7,826 nucleotides of DNA from an uncultured bacterium (lineage in GTDB: Bacteria > Cyanobacteriota > Vampirovibrionia > Gastranaerophilales > Gastranaerophilaceae), in the NCBI GenBank assembly GCA_948888345.1, contig CAQTPN010000057.1, forward strand, positions 1 to 7,826, given 5' to 3'. This document shows positions 1-6,441 of this stretch, piece after piece; the first letter of the stretch is position 1, and each line of letters opens with the position of its first letter. The notes beneath the pieces are model-generated. The model worked only from the letters and a program-made list of their open reading frames with translations, made no database searches and had not been told where the DNA came from. The position numbers and the translations under genes are program-made.

Positions 1-21
1 TTGTAACATTTTTAGTTTTAT

Positions 22-50
22 TTGTACAGTTCGCATTTTGAAGGTATAAT
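22..50 (+). promoter_or_regulatory. putative sigma-70-type promoter for the BamA-like gene
   Basis: A perfect -10 hexamer TATAAT lies at 45-50. Seventeen bases upstream is TTGTAC at 22-27, which matches the -35 consensus at its first three positions. Transcription would begin near 57, leaving a leader of about 25 nt before the ATG at 82. This placement argues against the in-frame TTG at 22, which falls inside the promoter, as the translation start. Inferred from sequence only. Confidence 0.55.
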
Positions 51-81
51 TAAAATTATCAAGAGATTAAATTGGAATTTG

Positions 82-2034
82 ATGAGAAAGCTTTATAAAA
101 CTTCATTAATATCAATGCTTGTCTGTATCCTATTTTTTAACGAGGGTGCAGCAAATGCATTTGAATTTAAAAATCCCTTTAAAAAGAAAAAAGGGCATGT
201 TGAAGAATTAAATAAAGTGCCCAAAGAAGCAGAAACAGAAGCTCCCGCCGTTTATTCAACAAATGAAGAAGAATATACCGGAGATTTGGAAGCAGTTCAT
301 ATCAAAGATATTGAAATATATGGAAATAATTTAATTGAAACAAGCTTTATTAAGGGGCAGTTAAGTTCAAAGGAAGGATACCCTTTTAACAGAAAAAATG
401 TTGCCAATGATTTAAATAAACTTTACAAATCAGGATACTTTACGCAAAATATCAGAGCACTTCCTATCAAACTTGATAACGGCAATGTAAAATTAAGAAT
501 TATTGTTGAAGAAAATCCGCCTATTGAAGGGTTTTTAATCACGGGAAACAAATCTTTAAGCACTTATGAAATTATGGAAATCCTTAAAGATTTAGAAGGA
601 AAACCACAGAATATACTTGCCATAAATTCTGCTATTGAAAGCATACAGGAACTTTATGCAGGTAAAGGGTATATTTTAGCAAAGGTTACAAACCTGCAGG
701 ATGACCCCGATAATATAATCACAATCAGGATTGATGAAGGGATTATAGGCGATATAAAGGTTGAAGGAAACAATAAAACAAAAGATTTTATTGTTAAAAG
801 AAATATTCTTCAAACTCCCGGGGAAGTTTACAATGAAAATCTCATGAGGGGCGATATTATGCGCCTTATGGGCACGCAAGCCTTTAAAGATGTTCAAAGA
901 GAAATAAAATTTAACGAAGAAACCGGCCAGTATGACATCATTGTTCAATTAGACGAGCAGAGAACAGGAAGAATTTCTTTAGGGGTCGGAATTGACTCCA
1001 GTTCAGGATTTTTTGGCTCAGTTGGTTTTGGAGAAAATAATTTTAGGGGCTTAGGACAGAAGCTGAATTTAAATGTAATGGCCGGAACAGGTATATTAAT
1101 GCACGATTCAAGTGTTTTAAGACGCGCAAATCTGCAGGCCGAGCTATCGTTTTTAGAACCTCATTTTAAATCAGATAACCAATCTTTGGGCTTTAGAGCC
1201 TTTGCAAGAAATTTCGGCAGTTATCAGGTGCCGCTTGCAATTGAAGAAAGATACGGCGGTGATATCACAATTTCAAGAGCATTTAAAAATGCGAAAAACT
1301 TGTCTGGAAATTTCAGCATAGGAGTTGAAAATGTCCATCTAAAAGAGGGCGACTGGGGCAAAATTGTAAATTTATATAATAGCCGCGGGATTCCGCTTTC
1401 AGAGAGGGAAAAACAGCTCGAGGACGGATTTTACGCTAAAATTATGCCCGCACTTGTTTATGATACAAGAGATAATATTATAAATACAAGGCGCGGGGTA
1501 TTAGCAAAAGTCAGCCTGGAAGAGGCTTTCAGTTTCTCTGATGCAGACAGCTACGGTAAATTAAACGGTGTTTTGAAGAAATTTATACCTGCCGGAAGAA
1601 AATCTTCATTAGTATTAACAGCAAGGGGCGGCGGAAAGATAAACGGCGATTTGCCCGAATTTGCAGCATATACGCTTGGCGGGCCGTATTCACTCAGGGG
1701 CTTTAACATTGCTGAAGCAGGCTCCGGAAACGGTTTTATGATGGGTAGTGCAGAATTTAGATTTCCAATACCATTTTTGGACCGCTTAACTTCAAACTCT
1801 TTCTTGAACAATATCAGAATTGCAGGGTTTGTTGACGGCGGAAAGGTATTCAGCACAACGCTTACAGACAGATTATACGATAGACCGGGATACGGTATCA
1901 CAGCAGGTGTCGGCGTAAGATTATTCATTCCGGGCTTAGGACCGATTAACCTTGACTACGGTATTCCTTTAACAAATACGAAAGGTTCAGGCAGCGGCGG
2001 CTTCTTCACATTTGGTATGGGCGATTACCTATAA
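82..2034 (+). CDS. bamA: Omp85/BamA-family outer membrane protein assembly factor, three POTRA domains
   Basis: A 650-residue protein that inserts and folds beta-barrel proteins in the outer membrane. Residues 1-26 form a Sec signal peptide: basic MRKLYK, a hydrophobic core, then a GAANA cleavage site. A Lys-rich then acidic linker (about 27-70) precedes three POTRA domains at roughly 72-146, 147-220 and 221-295, each with a (I/V)xGNxxxxxxxI strand-helix signature. The 16-strand barrel follows from about 297. It contains the diagnostic L6 motif SLRGF (537-541, Arg539), the late-strand FVDGGKVF (583-590) and GPINLDYGIPL near the C-terminus. Three POTRAs, against five in proteobacterial BamA, is the cyanobacterial/Toc75 pattern. 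The last residue is Leu, where most barrels end in Phe. I chose ATG 82 because it starts the signal peptide and follows the promoter; its Shine-Dalgarno is weak (GGA at 74-76). An upstream in-frame TTG at 22 would add 20 residues and spoil the signal peptide. It stands alone, convergent with gyrA, without the skp/lpxD neighbours seen in proteobacteria. A TamA-like or other Omp85 paralogue cannot be fully excluded. Confidence 0.9.
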   Translation: MRKLYKTSLISMLVCILFFNEGAANAFEFKNPFKKKKGHVEELNKVPKEAETEAPAVYSTNEEEYTGDLEAVHIKDIEIYGNNLIETSFIKGQLSSKEGYPFNRKNVANDLNKLYKSGYFTQNIRALPIKLDNGNVKLRIIVEENPPIEGFLITGNKSLSTYEIMEILKDLEGKPQNILAINSAIESIQELYAGKGYILAKVTNLQDDPDNIITIRIDEGIIGDIKVEGNNKTKDFIVKRNILQTPGEVYNENLMRGDIMRLMGTQAFKDVQREIKFNEETGQYDIIVQLDEQRTGRISLGVGIDSSSGFFGSVGFGENNFRGLGQKLNLNVMAGTGILMHDSSVLRRANLQAELSFLEPHFKSDNQSLGFRAFARNFGSYQVPLAIEERYGGDITISRAFKNAKNLSGNFSIGVENVHLKEGDWGKIVNLYNSRGIPLSEREKQLEDGFYAKIMPALVYDTRDNIINTRRGVLAKVSLEEAFSFSDADSYGKLNGVLKKFIPAGRKSSLVLTARGGGKINGDLPEFAAYTLGGPYSLRGFNIAEAGSGNGFMMGSAEFRFPIPFLDRLTSNSFLNNIRIAGFVDGGKVFSTTLTDRLYDRPGYGITAGVGVRLFIPGLGPINLDYGIPLTNTKGSGSGGFFTFGMGDYL

Positions 2035-2077
2035 TATTGTTGAGTTTTAGCTTGATTACAGCAATTATGCTTTTAAA

Positions 2078-2120
2078 AATACGCCTTAAATTCCTAATAT
2101 AAGTGGATTTAAGGCGTATT
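2078..2120 (-). terminator. hairpin with U-tract on the minus strand; possible second gyrA terminator or bamA 3'-end stem
   Basis: A perfect 14-bp inverted repeat pairs 2078-2091 with 2107-2120 around a 15-nt loop. On the minus strand it is followed by a run of five T, so it reads best as a backup terminator for gyrA. It begins 43 bases after the bamA stop, so it could also stabilise the bamA mRNA 3' end, but there is no T-tract on the plus strand. Confidence 0.5.
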
Positions 2121-2147
2121 AACGTTTAAAACGCTTGCGTGGCAATA

Positions 2148-2171
2148 TTTTAAGGTACTTTTAGCTTAAAA
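2148..2171. repeat. short AT-rich inverted repeat in the bamA-gyrA intergenic region
   Basis: TTTTAAG at 2148-2154 is the exact reverse complement of CTTAAAA at 2165-2171, separated by 10 nt. The 7-bp stem is AT-rich and has no T-tract, so a role in termination is doubtful. It could be chance in such AT-rich DNA. Confidence 0.25.
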
Positions 2172-2201
2172 GAATGATTAAAAACATATAAAACACAAGT
2201 A

Positions 2202-2255
2202 ATAAAAAATAAATGCCGGATACAAAACTCTAAATCAAGCTTATATCCGGCATTT
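2202..2255 (-). terminator. Rho-independent terminator of gyrA
   Basis: A perfect 12-bp stem (2211-2222 with 2244-2255; core GCCGGATA) with a 21-nt loop lies 35 bases downstream of the gyrA stop codon. On the minus strand the stem is followed by a T-rich tract (ATTTTTT, 2208-2202). On the plus strand it ends in four T, so it may also stop bamA transcripts. Confidence 0.7.
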
Positions 2256-2290
2256 TAACATATTTAAAATCTGAAAACAGAGTTAGGGCT

Positions 2291-4840
2291 TTATTCCTCA
2301 AGATTCAGATTAGTTTGAGATACCCCATCTGAGGCCTCTTTTATTTCATTTTCAAGTGCAGCCTTTTTCACGGCATCGTCTTCATCAGGCTCAACAATTT
2401 TATTAACTGAAACAACATAATCGTTTTCGCCCAGATTTTGAACTTTAACACCGGTCGCAGGGCGTCCCTGTCTTGAAATTGAAGAGGCACTAACCCTTGT
2501 TACGACACCGTTTGCACTTACAACCATAATCTCATCTTTTTCTTCAACGATAGTTAAGGCTACAAGTCTTGATTGGGCTGATTTAAACTTGGTGGCTATA
2601 AGGCCCAAACCGCCTCTATTTTGAGGTCTGAACTCGGATAATTTTGAACGTTTTCCAAAACCGTCACTTGTCATAACAAGTAAATCCGCATCGTAATCCC
2701 TCGGAACCACATCACAGCCTACAATTGTATCACCCGTCCTTAATTTCATTGAATTAACACCGCGTGCTGAACGTCCTAAAGGTCTAAGGTCTGAAATTGC
2801 AAACCTTATTGCCATACCGCAGCTGGTGCCGATAATGATTTCATCATTATCCTGAGCGAGTTTCACCCAGTTTAGAGTATCATTTTCTTCTAAACCTATT
2901 GCTATAATGCCGTTTCTTCTGATGCTGGCAAAGTTATCAAGGCTGATACGCTTGATATAGCCGGCTTTTGTAAGCATTATTAAATTTGTTTTTGCATCAA
3001 ATGCGCTTACCGGTACAACTGCCGTTATAGTTTCATTCTGTTCAATCGGAAGAACATTTATAATCGGCAAGCCTTTAGATTGCCTTGAGCCTTCAGGGAA
3101 GTCATACACATTCAAGCTGTATACAACACCTTTTGAAGAGAAGAACAGAACCTTATCGTGCATCATAGCGGTAAAGAAGTGGTCAACATCATCATCTTCT
3201 TTCGTTTTCATGCCGCCTTTGCCTCTTGTAGCACGGTTTTGCCTTTCAAAGGTATCAAGAGAAATTCTCTTAATATACCCTTGTCTTGTAATAAATACAG
3301 CCATTGCAGTATTAGGAGTTAAATCTTCAATGTTTAATTCCCCTTGCTCCGGCAGAATTTGTGTTTTTCTGTCATCCCCGTATTTTTCTTTATCTTCTAA
3401 AAGTTCCTGCTTAATCAGGTTTAAAATTCTCTGTCTGTCAGCCAAAATTGCCTCATACTCTGCAATTTTCTTCATTAATTCATCATATTCGGCCCTGATT
3501 TTATCCTGCTCCAAGCCGGTTAACCTTCTTAACTGCATTTCCAAAATTGCATTTGCCTGGTCAACATCAAGCCCGAAGCGGTTAATAAGCCCTTCTCTTG
3601 CTTCTTCCGTATTTTTAGATTTTTTAATAAGTTCAATTACTTCATCAAGCGCATTTAAGGCAATCATCAAACCTTCTAAGATATGAGCTCTGGCTTTTGC
3701 CTTCTTTAAGAAATATAAAGTTCTTCTTGTAATAACTTCAACCCTGTGTTCCACAAATTCGTTCAATACTTCATAAAGGTTTAAAAGCCTTGGCTGCTGG
3801 CCTACAAGGGCAACCATATTAACACCGAATGAACTCAACAGAGCAGTTTGTTTATATAAATTATTCCTTACAACATCAGGTTTTGCATCACGTTTCAATT
3901 CAATAACGATGCGCATGCCATCTCTGTCTGATTCATCACGGAGGTCTGAAATACCCGTGATTTTACCATCTTTAACAAGTTCTGCTATTTTCTCAATTAA
4001 TGCAGCTTTGTTTACCTGATAAGGAATTTCGGTTACAATAATTGCCGTTCTTGACTGGCGTCCGCCGCCGCCTTGAATTTCCTCAATGGTAGACACTGCA
4101 GACATTTTTATTGAACCACGGCCTGTTTCATAGGCTTTTTTAATTTCCGATGTGCCGATAATTGTTGCAGCAGTAGGGAAATCCGGCCCTTTTATATATT
4201 CCATAAGCCCGTCAATTGTAATATCCGGGTTATCAATTAAAGCTATTGTTCCATCCACAATTTCACATAAATTATGAGGCGGAATGTTTGTTGCCATACC
4301 GACAGCAATACCTGAAACGCCGTTCAATAAAAGCATCGGAAGCCTTACAGGAAGCACGGCAGGTTCAACAAGCGAACCGTCAAAGTTTGGAGTAAATTCA
4401 ACCGTTTCGCAATCAATATCTGCAAGCATCGAGGTTGTAATTTTGTGCATTCTGGCCTCAGTATACCTCATTGCGGCAGCACCGTCGCCATCAACAGAAC
4501 CAAAGTTTCCATGACCGTCAACCGTTAAGTATCTGGTTGAAAAATCCTGAGCCATACGAACAAGAGCTTCATAAACCGCTGTATCGCCATGGGGGTGGTA
4601 TTTACCGAGAACTTCACCGACAATTCTTGCGCATTTTTTAAACGGTTTATCAGGTGCCATCCCAAGCTCATTCATAGCAAATAAAATACGTCTGTGAACA
4701 GGCTTCAGGCCATCCCTTACATCAGGAAGCGCACGGCCGACTATAACACTCATAGCATAGTCGATATATGACCTTTTCATTTCATCTCTTATATTAATGG
4801 GAACAATTTTTCCATGATCAAATAAATTTGTCTGACTCAA
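2291..4840 (-). CDS. gyrA: DNA gyrase subunit A
   Basis: The 849-residue A subunit of DNA gyrase, which with GyrB introduces negative supercoils by ATP-driven double-strand passage. The N-terminal breakage-reunion domain opens with the canonical [21 protein letters not shown] (about 27-47). The catalytic Tyr is Y126 in AAMRYTEAR, and the DNA-bending Ile is I178 in [15 protein letters not shown]. In the quinolone-determining region ([10 protein letters not shown]) the positions equivalent to E. coli 83 and 87 are Thr87 and Glu91; both residues occur as wild type in other species, so resistance cannot be inferred. A coiled-coil tower (about 365-490) leads to the six-bladed pinwheel domain (about 507-815), then an acidic tail. 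The gyrase box is not QRRGGKG but [10 protein letters not shown] (534-543) followed by KEDDD, a form I recall from cyanobacterial GyrA. Start: TTG at 4840, six bases after GAAGGAG (4853-4847), giving [17 protein letters not shown]. The frame stays open to another TTG at 4903 (870 residues), but that has no ribosome-binding site and adds 21 residues not typical of the family. ParC is a less likely alternative, given the gyrase-like length and pinwheel. Confidence 0.96.
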   Translation of the reverse strand: MSQTNLFDHGKIVPINIRDEMKRSYIDYAMSVIVGRALPDVRDGLKPVHRRILFAMNELGMAPDKPFKKCARIVGEVLGKYHPHGDTAVYEALVRMAQDFSTRYLTVDGHGNFGSVDGDGAAAMRYTEARMHKITTSMLADIDCETVEFTPNFDGSLVEPAVLPVRLPMLLLNGVSGIAVGMATNIPPHNLCEIVDGTIALIDNPDITIDGLMEYIKGPDFPTAATIIGTSEIKKAYETGRGSIKMSAVSTIEEIQGGGGRQSRTAIIVTEIPYQVNKAALIEKIAELVKDGKITGISDLRDESDRDGMRIVIELKRDAKPDVVRNNLYKQTALLSSFGVNMVALVGQQPRLLNLYEVLNEFVEHRVEVITRRTLYFLKKAKARAHILEGLMIALNALDEVIELIKKSKNTEEAREGLINRFGLDVDQANAILEMQLRRLTGLEQDKIRAEYDELMKKIAEYEAILADRQRILNLIKQELLEDKEKYGDDRKTQILPEQGELNIEDLTPNTAMAVFITRQGYIKRISLDTFERQNRATRGKGGMKTKEDDDVDHFFTAMMHDKVLFFSSKGVVYSLNVYDFPEGSRQSKGLPIINVLPIEQNETITAVVPVSAFDAKTNLIMLTKAGYIKRISLDNFASIRRNGIIAIGLEENDTLNWVKLAQDNDEIIIGTSCGMAIRFAISDLRPLGRSARGVNSMKLRTGDTIVGCDVVPRDYDADLLVMTSDGFGKRSKLSEFRPQNRGGLGLIATKFKSAQSRLVALTIVEEKDEIMVVSANGVVTRVSASSISRQGRPATGVKVQNLGENDYVVSVNKIVEPDEDDAVKKAALENEIKEASDGVSQTNLNLEE

Positions 4841-4846
4841 AATAAA

Positions 4847-4853
4847 CTCCTTC
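4847..4853 (-). promoter_or_regulatory. ribosome binding site that fixes the gyrA TTG start
   Basis: GAAGGAG on the minus strand lies six bases before the TTG at 4840-4838. It is the strongest Shine-Dalgarno match near any start in this window and outweighs the absence of an ATG. Confidence 0.8.
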
Positions 4854-4915
4854 AAAGTGCCTGATGATAATATTTTACAACAAATATAGGGCATGACAAA
4901 CAAAAAGGAGGGTTT

Positions 4916-4921
4916 ATTATA
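4916..4921 (-). promoter_or_regulatory. putative gyrA -10 box
   Basis: The minus strand reads a perfect TATAAT at 4921-4916. No good -35 hexamer lies 16-18 bases upstream; TTTACA is present but only eight bases away. Transcription would start near 4909, giving a leader of roughly 70 nt before the TTG at 4840. In DNA this AT-rich a -10 match alone is weak evidence. Confidence 0.4.
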
Positions 4922-5002
4922 TAAAATTTTGTAAAGAAAATGTAATTTATGTTAAAGAATAAAATATAAAATTCCGATAGAAAAACTATAGATTAATAGG
5001 AT

Positions 5003-5007
5003 AAAGG
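5003..5007 (+). promoter_or_regulatory. possible ribosome binding site of the YD-repeat gene
   Basis: AAAGG lies ten bases before the ATG at 5018, somewhat far but usable. The region upstream (4922-5002) is very AT-rich with TATAAA at 4965-4970 and TATAGAT at 4987-4993 as possible -10 elements. Neither has a convincing -35, so I do not call a promoter. Confidence 0.4.
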
Positions 5008-5017
5008 TTTAATTAAT

Positions 5018-6367
5018 ATGGATGGCATAACAGGCATAGGCGCAACAGCAGGAAATCCTTATACAAGCGAAGTGCAGGAGGTTAATCAGGAAGAGGCTGC
5101 AAAAGAAACGCAGACAACAGCAGGCAGCAGTACTGCAAGCACTCAAAATGAAGAGGATGCCTACATAGATACATCAGATATGGTGGATGATACGGATTTT
5201 GAGGCAGAAACAAAAAGCACCGAGGCAAAGGCACCTGAAGATGACGGCACATATACATACTACAGCGACGGCAGAAAGGCCGGAAGGACAACCGTTGATG
5301 AAAACGGTGAAACAAAAAAGGTGACATATAATTACGATACAAACAATCAATATTCGGGAAAAACTGTTGAAAAGGGAGACAGAACAACAGAATACAACAG
5401 TGAAAATAAAAAAGTATCAAGCACAAGAACATATGCCGATAAAGACGGCTATCAGCTTACTGAAGATAGGACCTACGATGAAAACGGAAAAATAAATAAA
5501 AGAACAATTACAAACAGCAAGGGCGAAACCGTTCAGGAAGATACAGACTATGTATATAATGCAGACGGCAAGGTGCAGAGCAAAAAAGTTACAAAAAACG
5601 GCAAAACAGAAACAAGAACCTATACCTATAATAAAAACGGCAAAAAAGAAACCATGAGCACCGGCAATAAAACCGTGTACTATGATGAAAACGGCAACAA
5701 AACAAAAACCGAAAAGAAATATACAACGGGCGGAAAAAGCTATGTTGAAACAATAAAATACGATGAAAACGGCAAGGTAAAAAGCAAAGTTATAAAGGAT
5801 GCTGACGGAAACGTTGTATCAAAGCACAAGGACTATGAATACAATGAAAACGGAAAGGTAAAAAGCAAAACAATAACAAAAAACGGCAAAACAAGGCAGA
5901 TAGAATACACATACGATAAAGACGGAAACCTTGCAACAAGAACCGTTAAGGACAAAGGCGGCAACATTCTAAAAGAAAGCAAATATTCAGACTACAGCAC
6001 CGATGATAAGGGCAGAACAACAAGAAATGTTGAAGTAAAAGACGGCAATGGTGAAATAACAGGCTACAGAAAACAAACACTCGGTGAAAACGGAAAAACA
6101 ATTGAAAGCAAAAAATACGATAAAGATAATAAACTTGAAAGCAAGACATTCAAAGATGAAAACGGACAAATTTCAAGAATAATGACCTACGGCAGCTGGG
6201 AAAAAGGCGAAGACGGCACAAGGGTAAGAAAATGTGAAATCAAAAATGCAAACGGCGAAATCGTAGGATACAGAATTGATACAAAAGATAAAGACGGCAA
6301 TGTATCGCGGGAATTTCAAAATTCAAAAGGCAAAGAAAGCAAAAGAAGTGCCGTGATGTATGATTAG
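5018..6367 (+). CDS. YD/RHS-like repeat protein of unknown function
   Basis: A 449-residue, very hydrophilic protein that I do not recognise as a named family. Residues 1-78 are non-repetitive and Thr/Ala/Glu/Asp-rich, starting MDGITGIGATAGNPY, with no signal peptide or membrane segment. From about 79 to 322 there are roughly ten degenerate repeats of 19-27 residues with the pattern Yx(Y)(D/N)xNGKxxSKxxxxxxG(K/N/E), for example YTYDKDGNLATRTV (297-310) and YDENGKVKSKVIK (248-260). The C-terminus carries two longer related modules (323-372 and 391-440) sharing NGEI(T/V)GYR. The tyrosine-aspartate-glycine spacing resembles RHS/YD repeats and, less closely, MORN-variant (YwqK-like) repeats, so a beta-rich extended or shell-like fold is likely. 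There is no RHS core DPxGL motif, toxin tip, transmembrane helix or anchoring signal. There is one Cys (406) and one Trp (394). The ATG at 5018 follows AAAGG at 5003-5007. It is divergent from gyrA and ends in its own strong terminator, so it is probably monocistronic. Possible roles (secreted surface fibre, adhesin, or cytoplasmic scaffold) are speculation. Confidence 0.85.
   Translation: MDGITGIGATAGNPYTSEVQEVNQEEAAKETQTTAGSSTASTQNEEDAYIDTSDMVDDTDFEAETKSTEAKAPEDDGTYTYYSDGRKAGRTTVDENGETKKVTYNYDTNNQYSGKTVEKGDRTTEYNSENKKVSSTRTYADKDGYQLTEDRTYDENGKINKRTITNSKGETVQEDTDYVYNADGKVQSKKVTKNGKTETRTYTYNKNGKKETMSTGNKTVYYDENGNKTKTEKKYTTGGKSYVETIKYDENGKVKSKVIKDADGNVVSKHKDYEYNENGKVKSKTITKNGKTRQIEYTYDKDGNLATRTVKDKGGNILKESKYSDYSTDDKGRTTRNVEVKDGNGEITGYRKQTLGENGKTIESKKYDKDNKLESKTFKDENGQISRIMTYGSWEKGEDGTRVRKCEIKNANGEIVGYRIDTKDKDGNVSREFQNSKGKESKRSAVMYD
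5252..5983 (+). repeat. tandem degenerate coding repeats (YD-like), about ten units
   Basis: The repeats are visible in DNA as recurring GATGAAAACGG(C/A) blocks (5297, 5477, 5685 and 5763 regions). There is a near-identical pair at 5762-5790 and 5843-5870, both reading ATGAAAACGG then AAGGTAAAAAGCAAA. A second shared block, AAAAACGGCAAAACA, occurs near 5595 and 5879. The conserved DNA-level pair suggests fairly recent internal duplication. Confidence 0.75.
5984..6133 (+). repeat. first copy of the long C-terminal module of the repeat protein
   Basis: It encodes residues 323-372. The shared pattern with the second copy is Yx(D/S)(Y/W), an acidic Gly turn, R, then (V/C)E(V/I)K(D/N)xNGEI(T/V)GYR, then (E/D)xxG or DKDxxK. 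It ends with the repeat-like KKYDKDNK. The second copy lies at 6188-6337. Confidence 0.6.
6188..6337 (+). repeat. second copy of the long C-terminal module of the repeat protein
   Basis: It encodes residues 391-440 and aligns to residues 323-372 without needing large gaps (NANGEIVGYR against DGNGEITGYR). It holds the only Trp and the only Cys of the protein. DNA identity between the copies is modest, so this duplication is older than the short-repeat pair at 5762 and 5843. Confidence 0.6.
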
Positions 6368-6372
6368 TAATT

Positions 6373-6418
6373 AAAAGCCTCCAAAATACGGGGGCTTTTG
6401 AATTTTTTGTTTTTTTAT
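6373..6418 (+). terminator. strong Rho-independent terminator after the YD-repeat gene
   Basis: A 10-bp stem (6373-6382 with 6390-6399, AAAAGCCTCC against GGGGGCTTTT, one G-T pair) and a 7-nt loop are followed by six T (6403-6408), then G and eight more T (6410-6417). It starts six bases after the TAG stop and separates this gene from wecB. Confidence 0.9.
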
Positions 6419-6435
6419 TCGTTTTGATATACAAT
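6407..6435 (+). promoter_or_regulatory. putative wecB promoter overlapping the upstream terminator tail
   Basis: TACAAT at 6430-6435 matches the -10 consensus at five of six positions. Exactly 17 bases upstream is TTGTTT (6407-6412), a weak -35 embedded in the T-tract of the preceding terminator. The expected transcription start, about 6442, coincides with the ATG of wecB. Confidence 0.45.
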
Positions 6436-6441
6436 TTTTCT

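Noticed and set aside
676..948. 90-codon open frame on the minus strand inside bamA
   Set aside because: Antisense shadow of a well-supported gene; no ribosome-binding site and no recognisable motif.
1551..1928. 125-codon open frame on the minus strand inside bamA
   Set aside because: Lies antisense to the barrel-coding part, which holds clear Omp85 motifs; the peptide is a Pro/Leu-rich shadow.
3210..3686. 158-codon open frame on the plus strand inside gyrA
   Set aside because: Antisense to conserved gyrA coding sequence; Ser/Leu/Ile-rich translation is a by-product of gyrA codons.
4559..4620. Quinolone-resistance mutation in gyrA (Thr and Glu at the E. coli 83 and 87 positions)
   Set aside because: Both residues are natural wild type in other bacteria, so the sequence alone does not indicate resistance.
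5082..5432. Minus-strand open frames across the repeat gene (also 5946-6149 and 5987-6169)
   Set aside because: They encode Cys/Phe/Leu/His-rich peptides expected from the reverse complement of A-rich repeats; the sense frame has the coherent repeat pattern.
5252..5983. CRISPR array or minisatellite
   Set aside because: The repeats are coding, in frame, degenerate and lack spacers of uniform length between identical repeats.
5018..6367. Full RHS/CDI-type polymorphic toxin
   Set aside because: No signal peptide, no core DPxGL motif, no C-terminal toxin domain and no downstream immunity gene; the next gene is wecB behind a strong terminator.
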